Positions 52,673 through 61,620 of a stretch of DNA of 64,000 nucleotides are shown in pieces. The stretch covers positions 1 to 64,000 of the forward strand of contig JANWZO010000008.1 of NCBI GenBank assembly GCA_025054615.1. The letters run 5' to 3'. The stretch's first letter is position 1. Every line of letters starts with the position of its first letter. Origin of the DNA: Kiritimatiellia bacterium. Its GTDB lineage: Bacteria > Verrucomicrobiota > Kiritimatiellia > CAIVKH01. Both the position numbers and the translations under genes were made by a program. The notes beneath the pieces are model-generated. The model saw nothing but the letters and a program-made list of their open reading frames with translations, was not told where the DNA came from and made no database searches.

Positions 52673-53202
52673 TGCCGCGCGTGTCTATCGTTGCCGCCGT
52701 CGCCGAAAACGGCGTCATCGGGCGCGAGGGCCGGCTTCCCTGGCGGTTGCCTGCCGAGCTGCGGCGCTTCCGAGCGCTGACGATGGGCCACCCGGTCATC
52801 ATGGGGCGCCGGACGTGGGAATCCCTGGGCCGGCCCCTCGCCGGTCGCCGGAATATCGTCATCAGCCGCACACCCGGCTTCCAAGTTTCTGGCGCGGAGA
52901 TTGTACCTTCGCTGGAGGCGGCACTAAACCTCGCCCGGGATGCGGACGAGGTGTTCGTGATCGGCGGGGCGCGGCTGTTTGCGGAGGCGTTGCCACGGGC
53001 GGACCGGCTGTATCTGACGGTCGTGCACACCCGGCCGGATGGGGATGTGTTCTTCCCATCGTGGGACCCCGCGGAATGGATCGAGATTTCGCGGGAAACG
53101 TACCCGGCCGATCGCGAAAATCCCATCGGATTTACGGCATGTGTTTATGAGCCTCGCGCGGCGCATGCGGGCAAGGGCCGCAGCGATAATTCTCGGGCAT
53201 AG
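52672..53202 (+). CDS. folA: Dihydrofolate reductase
   Basis: 176 residues. The ATG shares one base with the thyA stop. VSIVAAVAENGVIGREGRLP with the substrate region LPWRLPAELRRFRALTMGHP, IMGRRTWESLGRPLAGRRNI, ISRTPGF and DEVFVIGGARLFAEALPRAD are conserved DHFR elements; the C-terminal strand has the ADRLYLTVV segment. It regenerates tetrahydrofolate after thymidylate synthesis. The pair thyA-folA is a very common arrangement. Confidence 0.94.
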   Translation: MPRVSIVAAVAENGVIGREGRLPWRLPAELRRFRALTMGHPVIMGRRTWESLGRPLAGRRNIVISRTPGFQVSGAEIVPSLEAALNLARDADEVFVIGGARLFAEALPRADRLYLTVVHTRPDGDVFFPSWDPAEWIEISRETYPADRENPIGFTACVYEPRAAHAGKGRSDNSRA

Positions 53203-53553
53203 TTTGTATCACCGACCGCGCTGAGCATTCGGTGAGCAGCGATTGAGGCACCAAATCTGCTCTGTTGCGGTATCAGAATGCAAATCCGCGCCCGTCGTGG
53301 ACGATGCTATCTATGGAGAACGGAAGCTACACCGCCAATCATGTCGAATAATGGGCAAGGTTTCGGATGGGCGGCTCTTGTGCATCACCGCTGCGGCGAA
53401 GGTGCAAACTACGCTTTTTGCTAGAGAACATCTTGCGTATCGGCGGGCGCAACAAACGTATGATCCGGTGAACGGAATGGACGCTTGGCATCCCCTAAAG
53501 GCGAGCTAGGATGATTTGCGCATACGTTTTCGATTATCGGAAGGAGAGAATCC
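53203..53553. other. Non-coding gap before the CoxI-like gene
   Basis: 351 bases with no convincing gene, tRNA or riboswitch. Near its right end there is a 9-bp inverted repeat, AAACGTATG (53454-53462) and CATACGTTT (53521-53529), 58 bases apart, that could be an operator or a stem; it lies just before the CoxI-like gene. I saw no clear -10/-35 pair. AAGGAG at 53541-53546 is the ribosome site of the next gene. Confidence 0.5.
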
Positions 53554-54969
53554 ATGCAAGCAACGTCGATTGCAGTGAGCGATGCGCCGGCCGGCAGCCG
53601 GTCCCGTTCCATGGGAATTGGAGTTGCGGCCTATGGCTGGCTGATTGCATCGGCCGCGCTGCTTGCTCTGGTCTTCGGCTTGGCCATCCGAATTGAATGG
53701 CTTACTCCTGCACTGGACGCGATGCAGGCGCGCACCTTCGGCGCCGCTCTCACTCTCCACGGGGCGCTCTCCTTTTATTTCGTTCTTTTGCCACTCGGTT
53801 TCACTGTTCCCGCTCTGGTAACGCTTCGGTATTTATCGTCGGCCGGTGCCTTACCTTTTCCACGGCTCACCGCGTGGGGCTATGGTTTTTATGCCGCGGG
53901 GTTGGGGACTCTGGTCGTCTACGCTCTTGCCGGCGGCAGTGAGGCAGGCTGGAGCGGGGCAAATGTTTTTGGCGGAATTTTTGAGGGCGCCCGGCCCATC
54001 GGTCTGGCGGGTTTGTGTGCCGCGCTGTCTCTTGTGGCGCATGGAATTCAGGCGGCGTCTTCCGGCGGCATCCGAACTCTGCAACTTGCCGGAATGCTTT
54101 CGATATTCCTGCCTGCGGCCGGCGTGATGGCGCTTTTGACGGGCGCAGCACTGGCGCTTTGCATGACCGCGGTCTTATTGGACGGCCTGGGAGGCGTTCA
54201 TTTGTTTGACCCGGTTGCGGGCGGCGATCCTAGAATGTATTTCTATGCCTTTTCCATGTTTCGATCCTCCGCGCTGTCGCTTGTAGTGCTCGCACCGCTC
54301 CTGCTGAGCGCGGGTTGGCTGGAACCACGAGCAGAAATTCGCGTGAGGCCGAGAAGCGTTTGGACCGTCGCAGCCTTGGCCGTGTTTTCCGCTTTGCCGT
54401 TGGGAGGAACGGGCCTTGCGCTGAAATTCGCGGCGTGTTCCGCGGCCTGCCTTGCCATCGGCTTGCTGGCTGCTCGCATGGCCCAGCGCGCCCCGATGTC
54501 CGCCTCAGAGCGGCTCCTGCCGGCCGCCTTGTTCATTGGCGGCTTGCAGGCGTTGTTGGGCCAGTTCCTCCTAGCCACGCCGGTAGGCGCCCAGATCTCC
54601 GGCCAAACGACTTTGGAATCGGCGTGCCTTCATCTCGCGGCGATGACATCTGTGGGTTTTGCCTGGCCCGCCGTCGCGTTGCTTGCCCGTTCGAATTCGG
54701 GGCCGCAGTCGGCTGGCCTCGATGCGTTTATCGTGGCCGCTGCCTTGGTTCTGTTCGCCGGCATTCAGGTCACTGTTATGCCCGACGCTCTTACCGGTCT
54801 CCACGGCCTGTCGTTCCGGGCGAATGCCTATCCCGCCGATTTTCAGGTATTGAAGGTGCTCGGCGCTGCCGGCTCGACAATCTTTGTGGTCGGGTTTGCG
54901 CTGCTATACATCGCCCTTTGGCGAGTCGTCCGCAACTCGTTTCCCGCAAAGGCGGATGCATCGGCCTGA
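53554..54969 (+). CDS. Cytochrome-oxidase-subunit-I-like protein lacking the CuB/haem a3 site
   Basis: 471 residues with about twelve hydrophobic segments and a strong ribosome site (AAGGAG, 7 bases before the ATG). The fold is recognisable from order and wording: LHGALSFYFVLLPLGFTVPA (helix II, H69), RLTAWGYGFYAAGL, VHLFDPVAGGDPRMYFYAF, a CLHLAAMTSVGFAW helix X and the final YPADFQVLKVLGAAGSTIFV, matching the YPxxFxxxNxxSTxGA end of subunit I. Helix II keeps its haem-ligand histidine (H69) and the helix X CLH keeps the second low-spin haem ligand (H360). The HPEVY motif is replaced (RSSALS), the helix VII histidine pair is gone, and the haem a3 ligand position is C358. No subunit II or III gene lies nearby. 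It cannot be an ordinary oxygen reductase; a haem-bearing electron carrier or sensor is possible. Confidence 0.8.
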   Translation: MQATSIAVSDAPAGSRSRSMGIGVAAYGWLIASAALLALVFGLAIRIEWLTPALDAMQARTFGAALTLHGALSFYFVLLPLGFTVPALVTLRYLSSAGALPFPRLTAWGYGFYAAGLGTLVVYALAGGSEAGWSGANVFGGIFEGARPIGLAGLCAALSLVAHGIQAASSGGIRTLQLAGMLSIFLPAAGVMALLTGAALALCMTAVLLDGLGGVHLFDPVAGGDPRMYFYAFSMFRSSALSLVVLAPLLLSAGWLEPRAEIRVRPRSVWTVAALAVFSALPLGGTGLALKFAACSAACLAIGLLAARMAQRAPMSASERLLPAALFIGGLQALLGQFLLATPVGAQISGQTTLESACLHLAAMTSVGFAWPAVALLARSNSGPQSAGLDAFIVAAALVLFAGIQVTVMPDALTGLHGLSFRANAYPADFQVLKVLGAAGSTIFVVGFALLYIALWRVVRNSFPAKADASA

Positions 54970-55051
54970 GGGGCCGTTTGTAGGGAAGGAGTCGTTCACC
55001 GCGAGGCTGATAAAGCGCGGGGAGGGTCCTTTTCCACCGAACGCTCGTGAA

Positions 55052-55080
55052 TTTCTGACGCGCCCATATTGGTGTATAAT
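55052..55080 (+). promoter_or_regulatory. Candidate promoter with consensus -10 next to the start codon
   Basis: A perfect TATAAT (55075-55080) is immediately followed by ATG at 55081 and a second ATG at 55087, where transcription from this -10 would be expected to begin. A weak -35 (TTTCTG, 55052-55057) lies 17 bases upstream. The message could therefore be leaderless. Confidence 0.5.
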
Positions 55081-57816
55081 ATGCGTATGAAGTGGTTGGC
55101 CTGGGCGGGAGCCTTTTGCGCGATTGTGGGCGCGGCAATCGCTGGCGGTGGACCTCTGAACACCATCGTTGTGGTGAATGGTGCCGACACGCAATCACTC
55201 GAAATCGGGCGGCGTTATGCGTGGGAGCGTGGGATTCCGGAATCGCATATTCTGCAGCTCTACGCACCGACTTCGGGAACGGTAGGCATCGGCATCTGGA
55301 GCAACCAGATTCGAAATCCGGTGCTGTCATTCATCAACGCGCAAGGCCTGTCAAACCAGATCGATTACGTTGTATTTGCGCATGCGTTCCCCTACCGGAT
55401 CTGGAACACGAATATCATCGCCTCGCCGACGAATTGGCTGGTCGCCTCGCTCACCTCGTCGATGTATTACGATTTTTTCGCCTCCAGCAATGCCTTTGCC
55501 TACGGCTGCCATTTGAATTCGGCCGCTAGCAACGCCTATTACAAGGCGGAGCGCGCGTTCCGCCGAAGTTCCACCCCGAACGGACGGTATTTGATCAGCG
55601 CCCTGCTCACGGCGTATACCCCGGATGAGACGCGTCTGGCGCTGCGGCGGTCGGCGGCGAGCGACTTCACTCAACCGTCGGGCAGGATCGATCTGGTTCG
55701 GACGAGCGATGGCCTGAGGAGCGCCCGTTGGCCGCAACATGAAGAGGCTGACTATCGCGCGCGCCTGCATGGCAGGAAAAATGAGTGGTTCATCCGCGTG
55801 TTTGACCCGATTCCTTCGGCCACGAATCTGATGGGGTACCAAACCGGCCGAGATGTCGTCTACGATCTGTTTTCCCATCAATACCTCTCGGGATCGTATG
55901 CCGACCACCTGACGTCTTATGGCGGAATATTAGACGAGCCGCATCCCCACACCCGGATTCTGGAGTGGATCCGCGCCGGCGCCGCCGGCTCATACGGGAC
56001 CGTCGTGGAGCCTTGCGCCTACACCGAAAAATTCCCCGACGCCCTGATTTACCACTGGTATGAGCGCGGATTTTCCCTGGGGGAATCTCTCTACATGTCG
56101 GTCAGTCATCCTTACCAGGGATTATTTGTCGGCGATCCCCTGACGGCGCCATACGCAAAACCCTCGACCGTGACTGTGCTGAGCCCGACAAACGGTACGA
56201 TTGTTTCCGGCGTTGTCACAGTTGTCGTGGAGGCCGTGTCCGCCGATGCATCGCGACCGATTTCTCAAATCGACCTTTTCATCGAGGGTCGCCGCCATGC
56301 GACGATCTTCGACATGCAGCCGACGCCTCTCAACATGCTGAACCTTCAGCTCCCGGATGGTCTCGCGACAAAGCCAGTTTTGCCGGGCGAGGATCTTTTT
56401 CAGTGTGCGCAAGGCCTCGCCGTGGCGGCGAATTTGGTTTCAACCAAGGTCAACGCAAGGACCCTCGGCGACACAGTTGAACTGTCGTGGGCCGCGCTTG
56501 GCGAGTCGGCGACAAACGAAGCGATCAGCGCGTGGACTACTCAGGGATTGGCGACTGCGCTCACCATTTCCGCTTGGGCGGTACAGACGAATTTCATGGA
56601 TCCCCCGTATTCGGCGCACGAAGTCCTTGTGTTGAGAGGAAACGCTGTCAGCGGGGACGTTGTGCGGGCCGTCATCACATTGACCAATGGCGTGGTCGCG
56701 ACGAATGTTGCCGTCGCGAGCGCCCCGATGGGCGCTCTTTTCCTTCTCTTTCAATTGCAAGGGGTGATTAATTCGAACGCGCTGCTCCAGGGGCCGGATG
56801 GCGTCGCCGCTGTTTATCTGGTGAATGGCAATCCGACCTATGCCGAGTTGGTGCTCGCCGCGAGGACGCCGGGAGTAGGGGGCACAGGGATTCATGTAGA
56901 TTACAGCATTCAAAAGAAATCTGGCTCGACCCTGGTTCTGAGCGACGCGTTCCAGGATTATTTCAATGACAACGCGGACACGATGCGACCCCGCGCACTC
57001 GTGCGGCTGGCGGTGGGCGTAACCAGCCGCGTGGAGTCGGCGCTGCTCGACACCACCCCGTTTCCCAACGGTCCGCTGCGCTTGGATTTCGTCGCCTACG
57101 AAGGCACGGCCACTCGCGTGCAGGGCCGGGCGACGCTCGCCCTCATGGTCAGCAATTCACCCTACATGTGCGCGGTGCAATCGCCGCCAGCATATCGCCA
57201 TGTGCTTCGAGGGTCGGTCGTGACCTGCGAGGCCGTTGCGGTGAATGGCGCGGGCACGACAACGCAGGTCGCATTTTTCGTCGCTGGAAAGTTGGCGGCC
57301 GTTGATACGACACCGCCCTTTGTTTTCGAATGGAATACCGCAACCGCGTTGGTCGGGCTTGTCCACATTCAGGCCCTCGCCCGGACCGATGCCGGAGAAG
57401 CGGCCCGTTCTGAATTGCTCCCAGTTATGGTCTATATCGACGAGGATGGAGATGAACTTTCCGATCTCTGGGAAATCGACCATTTCGGAAGCGCCACAAA
57501 TGCGAACGCCCTTGGCGACCCCGACGGCGACGGCTCTTCGAATCTGGATGAATTCATCGCTGGAACGATTCCGACCAACGGGCTGTCCCGATTTGCTCTA
57601 ATTAGCATTCAGCCCCCTATGGTCGGATTTTCCGCAGGCACCAACCGTGTTTATCGGGTCGAATACACGGATGGGATGACACTGGAGCCGTGGGAAGGGG
57701 CCTTTCTTGAAATAGTCGGCACCTCTGAGACGCTCTTCTGGCATGATGATCCCACCAACGCGCCGCCGGCGTCCGGTCCAATGCGCGCCTACCGCGTCCG
57801 CGCTCGCCTGCCCTGA
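55081..57816 (+). CDS. Secreted TIGR03790-like protein with calcium-binding spacer and YRV C-terminal module
   Basis: About 911 residues with a signal peptide (WLAWAGAFCAIVGAAIA). Residues about 24-370 fit the TIGR03790 family of exported proteins of unknown function: NTIVVVNGADTQSLEIGRRY, RGIPESHILQLYAP, DYVVFAHAFPYRIW, GSYGTVVEPCAYTEKFPDAL and GFSLGESLYMSVSHPYQGLF. Two Ig-like beta-sandwich regions follow (VTVLSPTNGTIVSGVVTVVV; YMCAVQSPPAYRHV). Then comes a calcium-binding-type spacer (DEDGDELSDLWEIDHFGS and GDPDGDGSSNLDEFIAGT), and a last module closing YRVEYTD ... YRVRARLP, shared in kind with the proteins at 1-6.6 kb. The combination is typical of Verrucomicrobiota/Kiritimatiellota secreted proteins. 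Start 55081 or 55087. Confidence 0.78.
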   Translation: MRMKWLAWAGAFCAIVGAAIAGGGPLNTIVVVNGADTQSLEIGRRYAWERGIPESHILQLYAPTSGTVGIGIWSNQIRNPVLSFINAQGLSNQIDYVVFAHAFPYRIWNTNIIASPTNWLVASLTSSMYYDFFASSNAFAYGCHLNSAASNAYYKAERAFRRSSTPNGRYLISALLTAYTPDETRLALRRSAASDFTQPSGRIDLVRTSDGLRSARWPQHEEADYRARLHGRKNEWFIRVFDPIPSATNLMGYQTGRDVVYDLFSHQYLSGSYADHLTSYGGILDEPHPHTRILEWIRAGAAGSYGTVVEPCAYTEKFPDALIYHWYERGFSLGESLYMSVSHPYQGLFVGDPLTAPYAKPSTVTVLSPTNGTIVSGVVTVVVEAVSADASRPISQIDLFIEGRRHATIFDMQPTPLNMLNLQLPDGLATKPVLPGEDLFQCAQGLAVAANLVSTKVNARTLGDTVELSWAALGESATNEAISAWTTQGLATALTISAWAVQTNFMDPPYSAHEVLVLRGNAVSGDVVRAVITLTNGVVATNVAVASAPMGALFLLFQLQGVINSNALLQGPDGVAAVYLVNGNPTYAELVLAARTPGVGGTGIHVDYSIQKKSGSTLVLSDAFQDYFNDNADTMRPRALVRLAVGVTSRVESALLDTTPFPNGPLRLDFVAYEGTATRVQGRATLALMVSNSPYMCAVQSPPAYRHVLRGSVVTCEAVAVNGAGTTTQVAFFVAGKLAAVDTTPPFVFEWNTATALVGLVHIQALARTDAGEAARSELLPVMVYIDEDGDELSDLWEIDHFGSATNANALGDPDGDGSSNLDEFIAGTIPTNGLSRFALISIQPPMVGFSAGTNRVYRVEYTDGMTLEPWEGAFLEIVGTSETLFWHDDPTNAPPASGPMRAYRVRARLP

Positions 57817-57866
57817 TGCCCGCGCTGCACCGGCTAGAGCCCGACGGCGCCGACCGCTGAGGCCGA

Positions 57867-58841
57867 CTAAATGACCCAGTCGTCCGCTGAAGGGGTGGCG
57901 GAACTTTTGATTCGCAGCTCTGGATGGTTCGCTGAAACGACCGTGTTGGAGGGGACGCTTTCCGTCAGGAAAACATTGCCTCCGATGGTGGATCCGCGTC
58001 CGATGACCGTGTTGCCGCCGAGGATCGTGGCGTTGGCGTAGATCACCACGCCGTCTTCCACCGTGGGATGTCTTTTGATGTGCTTAATCGGAAACCCGCG
58101 TTCATCGAGCGGGAACGAACGGGCGCCGAGGGTGACCCCCTGATAAATTTTTACGTTATTGCCGATCACGCAGGTCTCGCCGATCACCACGCCCGTTGCG
58201 TGGTCGATGAAAAAGCCGTGTCCGATCTGCGCGCCCGGGTGTATATCAACCCCCGTCACCGAGTGCGTCCACTCGCTCATGACCCTTGGAACAATCGGCA
58301 CGTCCAGCTTGTAGAGTTCGTGGGCGATCCGATGCGAGGCGATGGCGAGAACGCCGGGATAGGCGAGCTGGACCTCCGCGTAGGTCAGGGCGGCAGGATC
58401 GCCCTCGTACGCCGCGCGCACGTCCTCGATCAAATAGGTCCGGATTTCGGGGAGCCGCTCGGCAAAGCGCGCCAGCACGCGGCGGGCCTCCGCCTTTACC
58501 GGAACGGGCTTTGGCGCTCCCTCATGTTTGGCCGCCTCACCCTTCCAGCGGAAAGGGATGGCCCGTTCGATTTCCGGCCGCAGGAGCCGCAACGCCCGTA
58601 CCGCGCGGGCCCTCAAAAAGGCGGGCAGATTGCGATGGTGAACGGGCTTGTGGGAGAGCTTCCCGGGAAAGAGCATATCGATCAGCGTCTTCAGCGCCTC
58701 GATGATGTTCTGGCTGTTGGGATAGCAGGCGATAATGCTGTCGGGCCGGTCCTCGTCGCAATCGGAATACGACGCTGCGAGGCGGTCCACAATGTCGTCC
58801 AGAGAATCGCCTTTCGATCGGCTGTTCCGTCGTGCTCGCAT
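57867..58841 (-). CDS. cysE: Serine O-acetyltransferase (CysE/EpsC type)
   Basis: 324 residues, longer than E. coli CysE (273) with an extended N-terminal helical region (about 1-190). The catalytic left-handed beta-helix is clear: SEWTHSVTGVDIHPGAQIGH, GFFIDHATGVVIGETCVIG, NNVKIYQGVTLGARSFPL, KRHPTVEDGVVIYANATILG, GNTVIGRGSTIGGNVFLTES. HATGVVIGET is the serine-acetyltransferase signature. It acetylates serine from acetyl-CoA as the first step of cysteine synthesis. The ATG at 58841 is preferred over a TTG at 58877. The last 20 residues are not conserved. Confidence 0.94.
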   Translation of the reverse strand: MRARRNSRSKGDSLDDIVDRLAASYSDCDEDRPDSIIACYPNSQNIIEALKTLIDMLFPGKLSHKPVHHRNLPAFLRARAVRALRLLRPEIERAIPFRWKGEAAKHEGAPKPVPVKAEARRVLARFAERLPEIRTYLIEDVRAAYEGDPAALTYAEVQLAYPGVLAIASHRIAHELYKLDVPIVPRVMSEWTHSVTGVDIHPGAQIGHGFFIDHATGVVIGETCVIGNNVKIYQGVTLGARSFPLDERGFPIKHIKRHPTVEDGVVIYANATILGGNTVIGRGSTIGGNVFLTESVPSNTVVSANHPELRIKSSATPSADDWVI

Positions 58842-58896
58842 GATCTCAAAGGTAATCGACCCGATGGGCAGCGGCAAGCGGCGGAATCCGCGGAAT

Positions 58897-59997
58897 TCAG
58901 TGCAACAGCAGGCTGAGCCACGATTCCCCGTTGGGTCCCAACACCCAGCCGTCCCCGCGGCGGATCACAATACGCCGCCCATTCCGCCCCAGAACTTTTT
59001 CGTTAACCCGCAGGACCCTTGCGCCGGCCTTTCGGAGAAGAGCGGACTCCTCGGGCGTAGCGGGACGGCCCGATAGAACGACGCCTCCCTCCTGCGCGGC
59101 AATCACCACCGGTCCCTCATGGTCTGGAGGTCCGGCCCAGAGTGCGGGATAGCGCCGGAAATAATCAGGGAGCGTCGGAGCATAAGCGATGATCTCAAAC
59201 GCGACGGGGACCCGGCGGATATGGTCGCGCAGCGACATTTCACCCCCGGTTTCGAGTGCGTCTCGGAAAATGGGAATTGGATCCAGGCCATACAAGTTCA
59301 GGCCGTTATAGAGGCCGCCGGGCATATTTTTCTTCGGAAGCCCCGGCCAGGAGAGAAACCGCGAGTTGGCGATGAGCCCGATCTCGAAATGCAGGTGTGC
59401 GCGAGAAATCGGAATGGGGGAGAGGGCGGTGTTTCCCATGATGCCAAGCCTCGTCCCTGCCGCGACGATCTCGCCTTCTCGGAGGCCGCTATCCACCGAA
59501 GCTAAATGGGCATAGAGTGTGTAGAAAGTCCCGATGGGGTCGTGATGCTCCAGCACGACGTAGATCCCATAATCGGAATTCCCCGCCGTGCGGTGGATCA
59601 TCGCGACACGACCATTCGCCGCGGCGAATACCTCGTCGAGCGGCCGGCCGTTTCGGTCCCGCATCAGCGGCGCGATGTCGATGCCCTCATGAAAGCGTGG
59701 CATCACCTTGTTCCCAAGCAGGCCCGAGCGGACGGAACCGTACAAGCCGGACTCGGGATTTCCCGACGCTGTGGGCATGAAGACCGCCGCGAGGTTCGTC
59801 CCTAGGAGGTTAGTCTGAGCGGTGGGAAACCTCAGCGTCGAAATGTCGGATGGCAGTTCCGCAATCAGCCCGGCGGGCTCCGGCGGAGGAAGCTTTTCGT
59901 TAGGGGCAGAGGGTTCGCCGCGCCTCTTGCAACCGGCAGAAAGGATGAGCGCAGAGGCAATCAGGACCCGGAGGGTCCACAGGGAGAACTCACGCAT
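58897..59997 (-). CDS. M23 peptidase-like lipoprotein
   Basis: 366 residues. The N terminus is a lipoprotein signal with lipobox LSAGC (hydrophobic LWTLRVLIASALILSAGC). The lysostaphin/M23 fold shows HEGIDIAP (the HxxxD ligand pair), VVLEHHDPIGTFYTLYAHL, GLREGEIVAAGTRLGIMGNT and HLHFEIGL (the HxH ligand). These suggest a functional zinc peptidase domain cutting or binding peptidoglycan, facing the periplasm. The last 150 residues (about 215-366) are unusual for the family, with a VGxEIIAYAP-like stretch and a phosphodiester-unrelated C-terminal domain I cannot name. The start at 59997 is 23 bases after the upstream gene stop. Confidence 0.87.
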   Translation of the reverse strand: MREFSLWTLRVLIASALILSAGCKRRGEPSAPNEKLPPPEPAGLIAELPSDISTLRFPTAQTNLLGTNLAAVFMPTASGNPESGLYGSVRSGLLGNKVMPRFHEGIDIAPLMRDRNGRPLDEVFAAANGRVAMIHRTAGNSDYGIYVVLEHHDPIGTFYTLYAHLASVDSGLREGEIVAAGTRLGIMGNTALSPIPISRAHLHFEIGLIANSRFLSWPGLPKKNMPGGLYNGLNLYGLDPIPIFRDALETGGEMSLRDHIRRVPVAFEIIAYAPTLPDYFRRYPALWAGPPDHEGPVVIAAQEGGVVLSGRPATPEESALLRKAGARVLRVNEKVLGRNGRRIVIRRGDGWVLGPNGESWLSLLLH

Positions 59998-60020
59998 CGC
60001 GGGGAGGGATGGGAGGCCGG

Positions 60021-60776
60021 TCAAAACGCGAGGCCGCCGAGAATCTGGAAGCCCTTGAACGTCAGGTCGGCCTCCAAGGGAATGGAGGTTTCATCTCCAT
60101 CGATTGAGATCTGGCGATAACCCGCGCCGACAAAAAAGGGCCGAAGCAAAATCAGCGCATTCGCCTCGGCGTCCCAGAATGTCACATTGATTTCACCAAA
60201 ATCCCAGGCGCCGCCCGCGATCCCGGCGTCGAGACGGAAGAAGGGAGCCGGCTCAAACTGCAGCAGCGCGCCGATGACCGGCAACGCCGCGTTTGCATCT
60301 TCGCTGGCCGACCCATACCCTCGTGCCGAGAGCGCTGCCTCCAGTTCCACGTACTGGGCACCCGCCTGCAAGCCGCCCCGAAAGCCATAGCCGCCGGTGG
60401 TAAACCGGAAGGCCAAGCGCCAGAGGGCCGCCTCCAGCGAGGATTCCACATCCGCGCTCGCGCGATAGGTCCGGTCCGAAAATCGGATTTGCCGCTCGAT
60501 TCGGTTCCTGGCTTTCAGGTCCAAAGCGAGGTGGGAGACGGCCAGCTCGACTCCCGAACCCACCTTGGCATCAAACCCGATAACCTTCTCCTCCTGCCCA
60601 TAGCCAAGATCGTCTTGGATGTCGATTTCCGTCCCTTCGAGGCCGTCGACACCAACGGCTGCGCTGCCTGAAGGTTTCATCTGCCAGTAGCGCGCGCCGA
60701 GTTCTAACACCTGCGCCTGCGCAGAAAATTCCACTGTGCTGAGCGCCAGAGCGAACACAAAAAGTTTTGTTTTCAT
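60021..60776 (-). CDS. Outer-membrane beta-barrel-like protein of unknown function
   Basis: 251 residues with a signal peptide (TKLFVFALALSTVEFSAQAQ). The mature part is made of short amphipathic beta strands ending in aromatic residues (LELGARYWQMKPSG, VELAVSHLALDL, GYGFRGGLQAGAQYVELEAA, FFVGAGYRQISIDGDET) and the very end LTFKGFQILGGLAF, as in bacterial outer-membrane barrels. I cannot assign a function. It lies upstream of the M23 lipoprotein on the same strand and divergent from hisF. The ATG at 60776 begins the signal peptide. Confidence 0.75.
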   Translation of the reverse strand: MKTKLFVFALALSTVEFSAQAQVLELGARYWQMKPSGSAAVGVDGLEGTEIDIQDDLGYGQEEKVIGFDAKVGSGVELAVSHLALDLKARNRIERQIRFSDRTYRASADVESSLEAALWRLAFRFTTGGYGFRGGLQAGAQYVELEAALSARGYGSASEDANAALPVIGALLQFEPAPFFRLDAGIAGGAWDFGEINVTFWDAEANALILLRPFFVGAGYRQISIDGDETSIPLEADLTFKGFQILGGLAF

Positions 60777-60829
60777 CGGCGCCATGTATACGGTTCTGCT
60801 TGCTTGTTCACAACAGGAATTGACCGGAC

Positions 60830-61591
60830 ATGCTTGCCAAACGGATCATTCCGTGCCTCGACATCGCGGGCGGCCGCGTGGTGAAAGGCGTTCGATTCGT
60901 GAATCTCCGCGACGCGGGAGATCCCGTCGAGGCCGCTCGCGCGTATGAGGCTCAGGGTGCGGATGAACTGGCCTTTCTCGACATCACGGCCTCGCACGAA
61001 GCGCGCGACACCATCGTGCACGTCGTCCGCGCGGTTGCCGCTCAGGTATTTATGCCGCTCACTGTGGGCGGCGGCATTCGAACTGTTGCCGACATTCGGC
61101 GGATGCTTCTCGCGGGAGCTGACAAGGTGTCCGTCAACACGGCAGCCGTTGCCAACCCCGATTTGATCAGCGAAGGCGCCGCCCAGTTTGGAAGCCAGTG
61201 TATCGTGCTGGCGATCGATGCCCGGCGGCGGGCTGATGGCCGGGGCTGGGAGGTTTTCACGCACGGCGGGAGGCGACCGACCGGGCTCGACGCAGTTGCC
61301 TGGGCTGTGGAGGGCGTGCGCCGCGGCGCAGGTGAAATCCTGCTGACCAGCATGGATGCCGACGGCACGAAGGCGGGCTATGACCTCGAGCTGACGCGCG
61401 CCATCGCCGATGCCGTGCCCGTCCCGGTGATTGCGTCGGGTGGAGCCGGAACCTTGCAGCACCTGGCCGAAGCGTTGACGGAGGGCCGAGCCGATGCCGT
61501 GCTCGCGGCCTCGATTTTTCATTTCGGCCTGTATACCATCAGAGAGGCAAAAGACTATCTCCGCCGTCTCGGCATAACCGTTCGCCTTTGA
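60830..61591 (+). CDS. hisF: Imidazole glycerol phosphate synthase subunit HisF
   Basis: 253 residues, a (beta/alpha)8 barrel. [20 protein letters not shown] holds the catalytic aspartate (D11 region), and the second is in [73 protein letters not shown] and VIASGGAG are conserved HisF elements. With HisH (not in the window) it makes imidazole glycerol phosphate and AICAR in histidine synthesis. It is followed 29 bases later by hisI on the same strand. Confidence 0.97.
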   Translation: MLAKRIIPCLDIAGGRVVKGVRFVNLRDAGDPVEAARAYEAQGADELAFLDITASHEARDTIVHVVRAVAAQVFMPLTVGGGIRTVADIRRMLLAGADKVSVNTAAVANPDLISEGAAQFGSQCIVLAIDARRRADGRGWEVFTHGGRRPTGLDAVAWAVEGVRRGAGEILLTSMDADGTKAGYDLELTRAIADAVPVPVIASGGAGTLQHLAEALTEGRADAVLAASIFHFGLYTIREAKDYLRRLGITVRL

Positions 61592-61620
61592 TTACCCCAG
61601 AACTCGGAGCGTAGCAGATC

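Noticed and set aside
53243-53509. Possible small gene (88 residues) upstream of the CoxI-like gene
   Set aside because: No ribosome site, no recognisable motif, and composition like non-coding DNA; left as gap.
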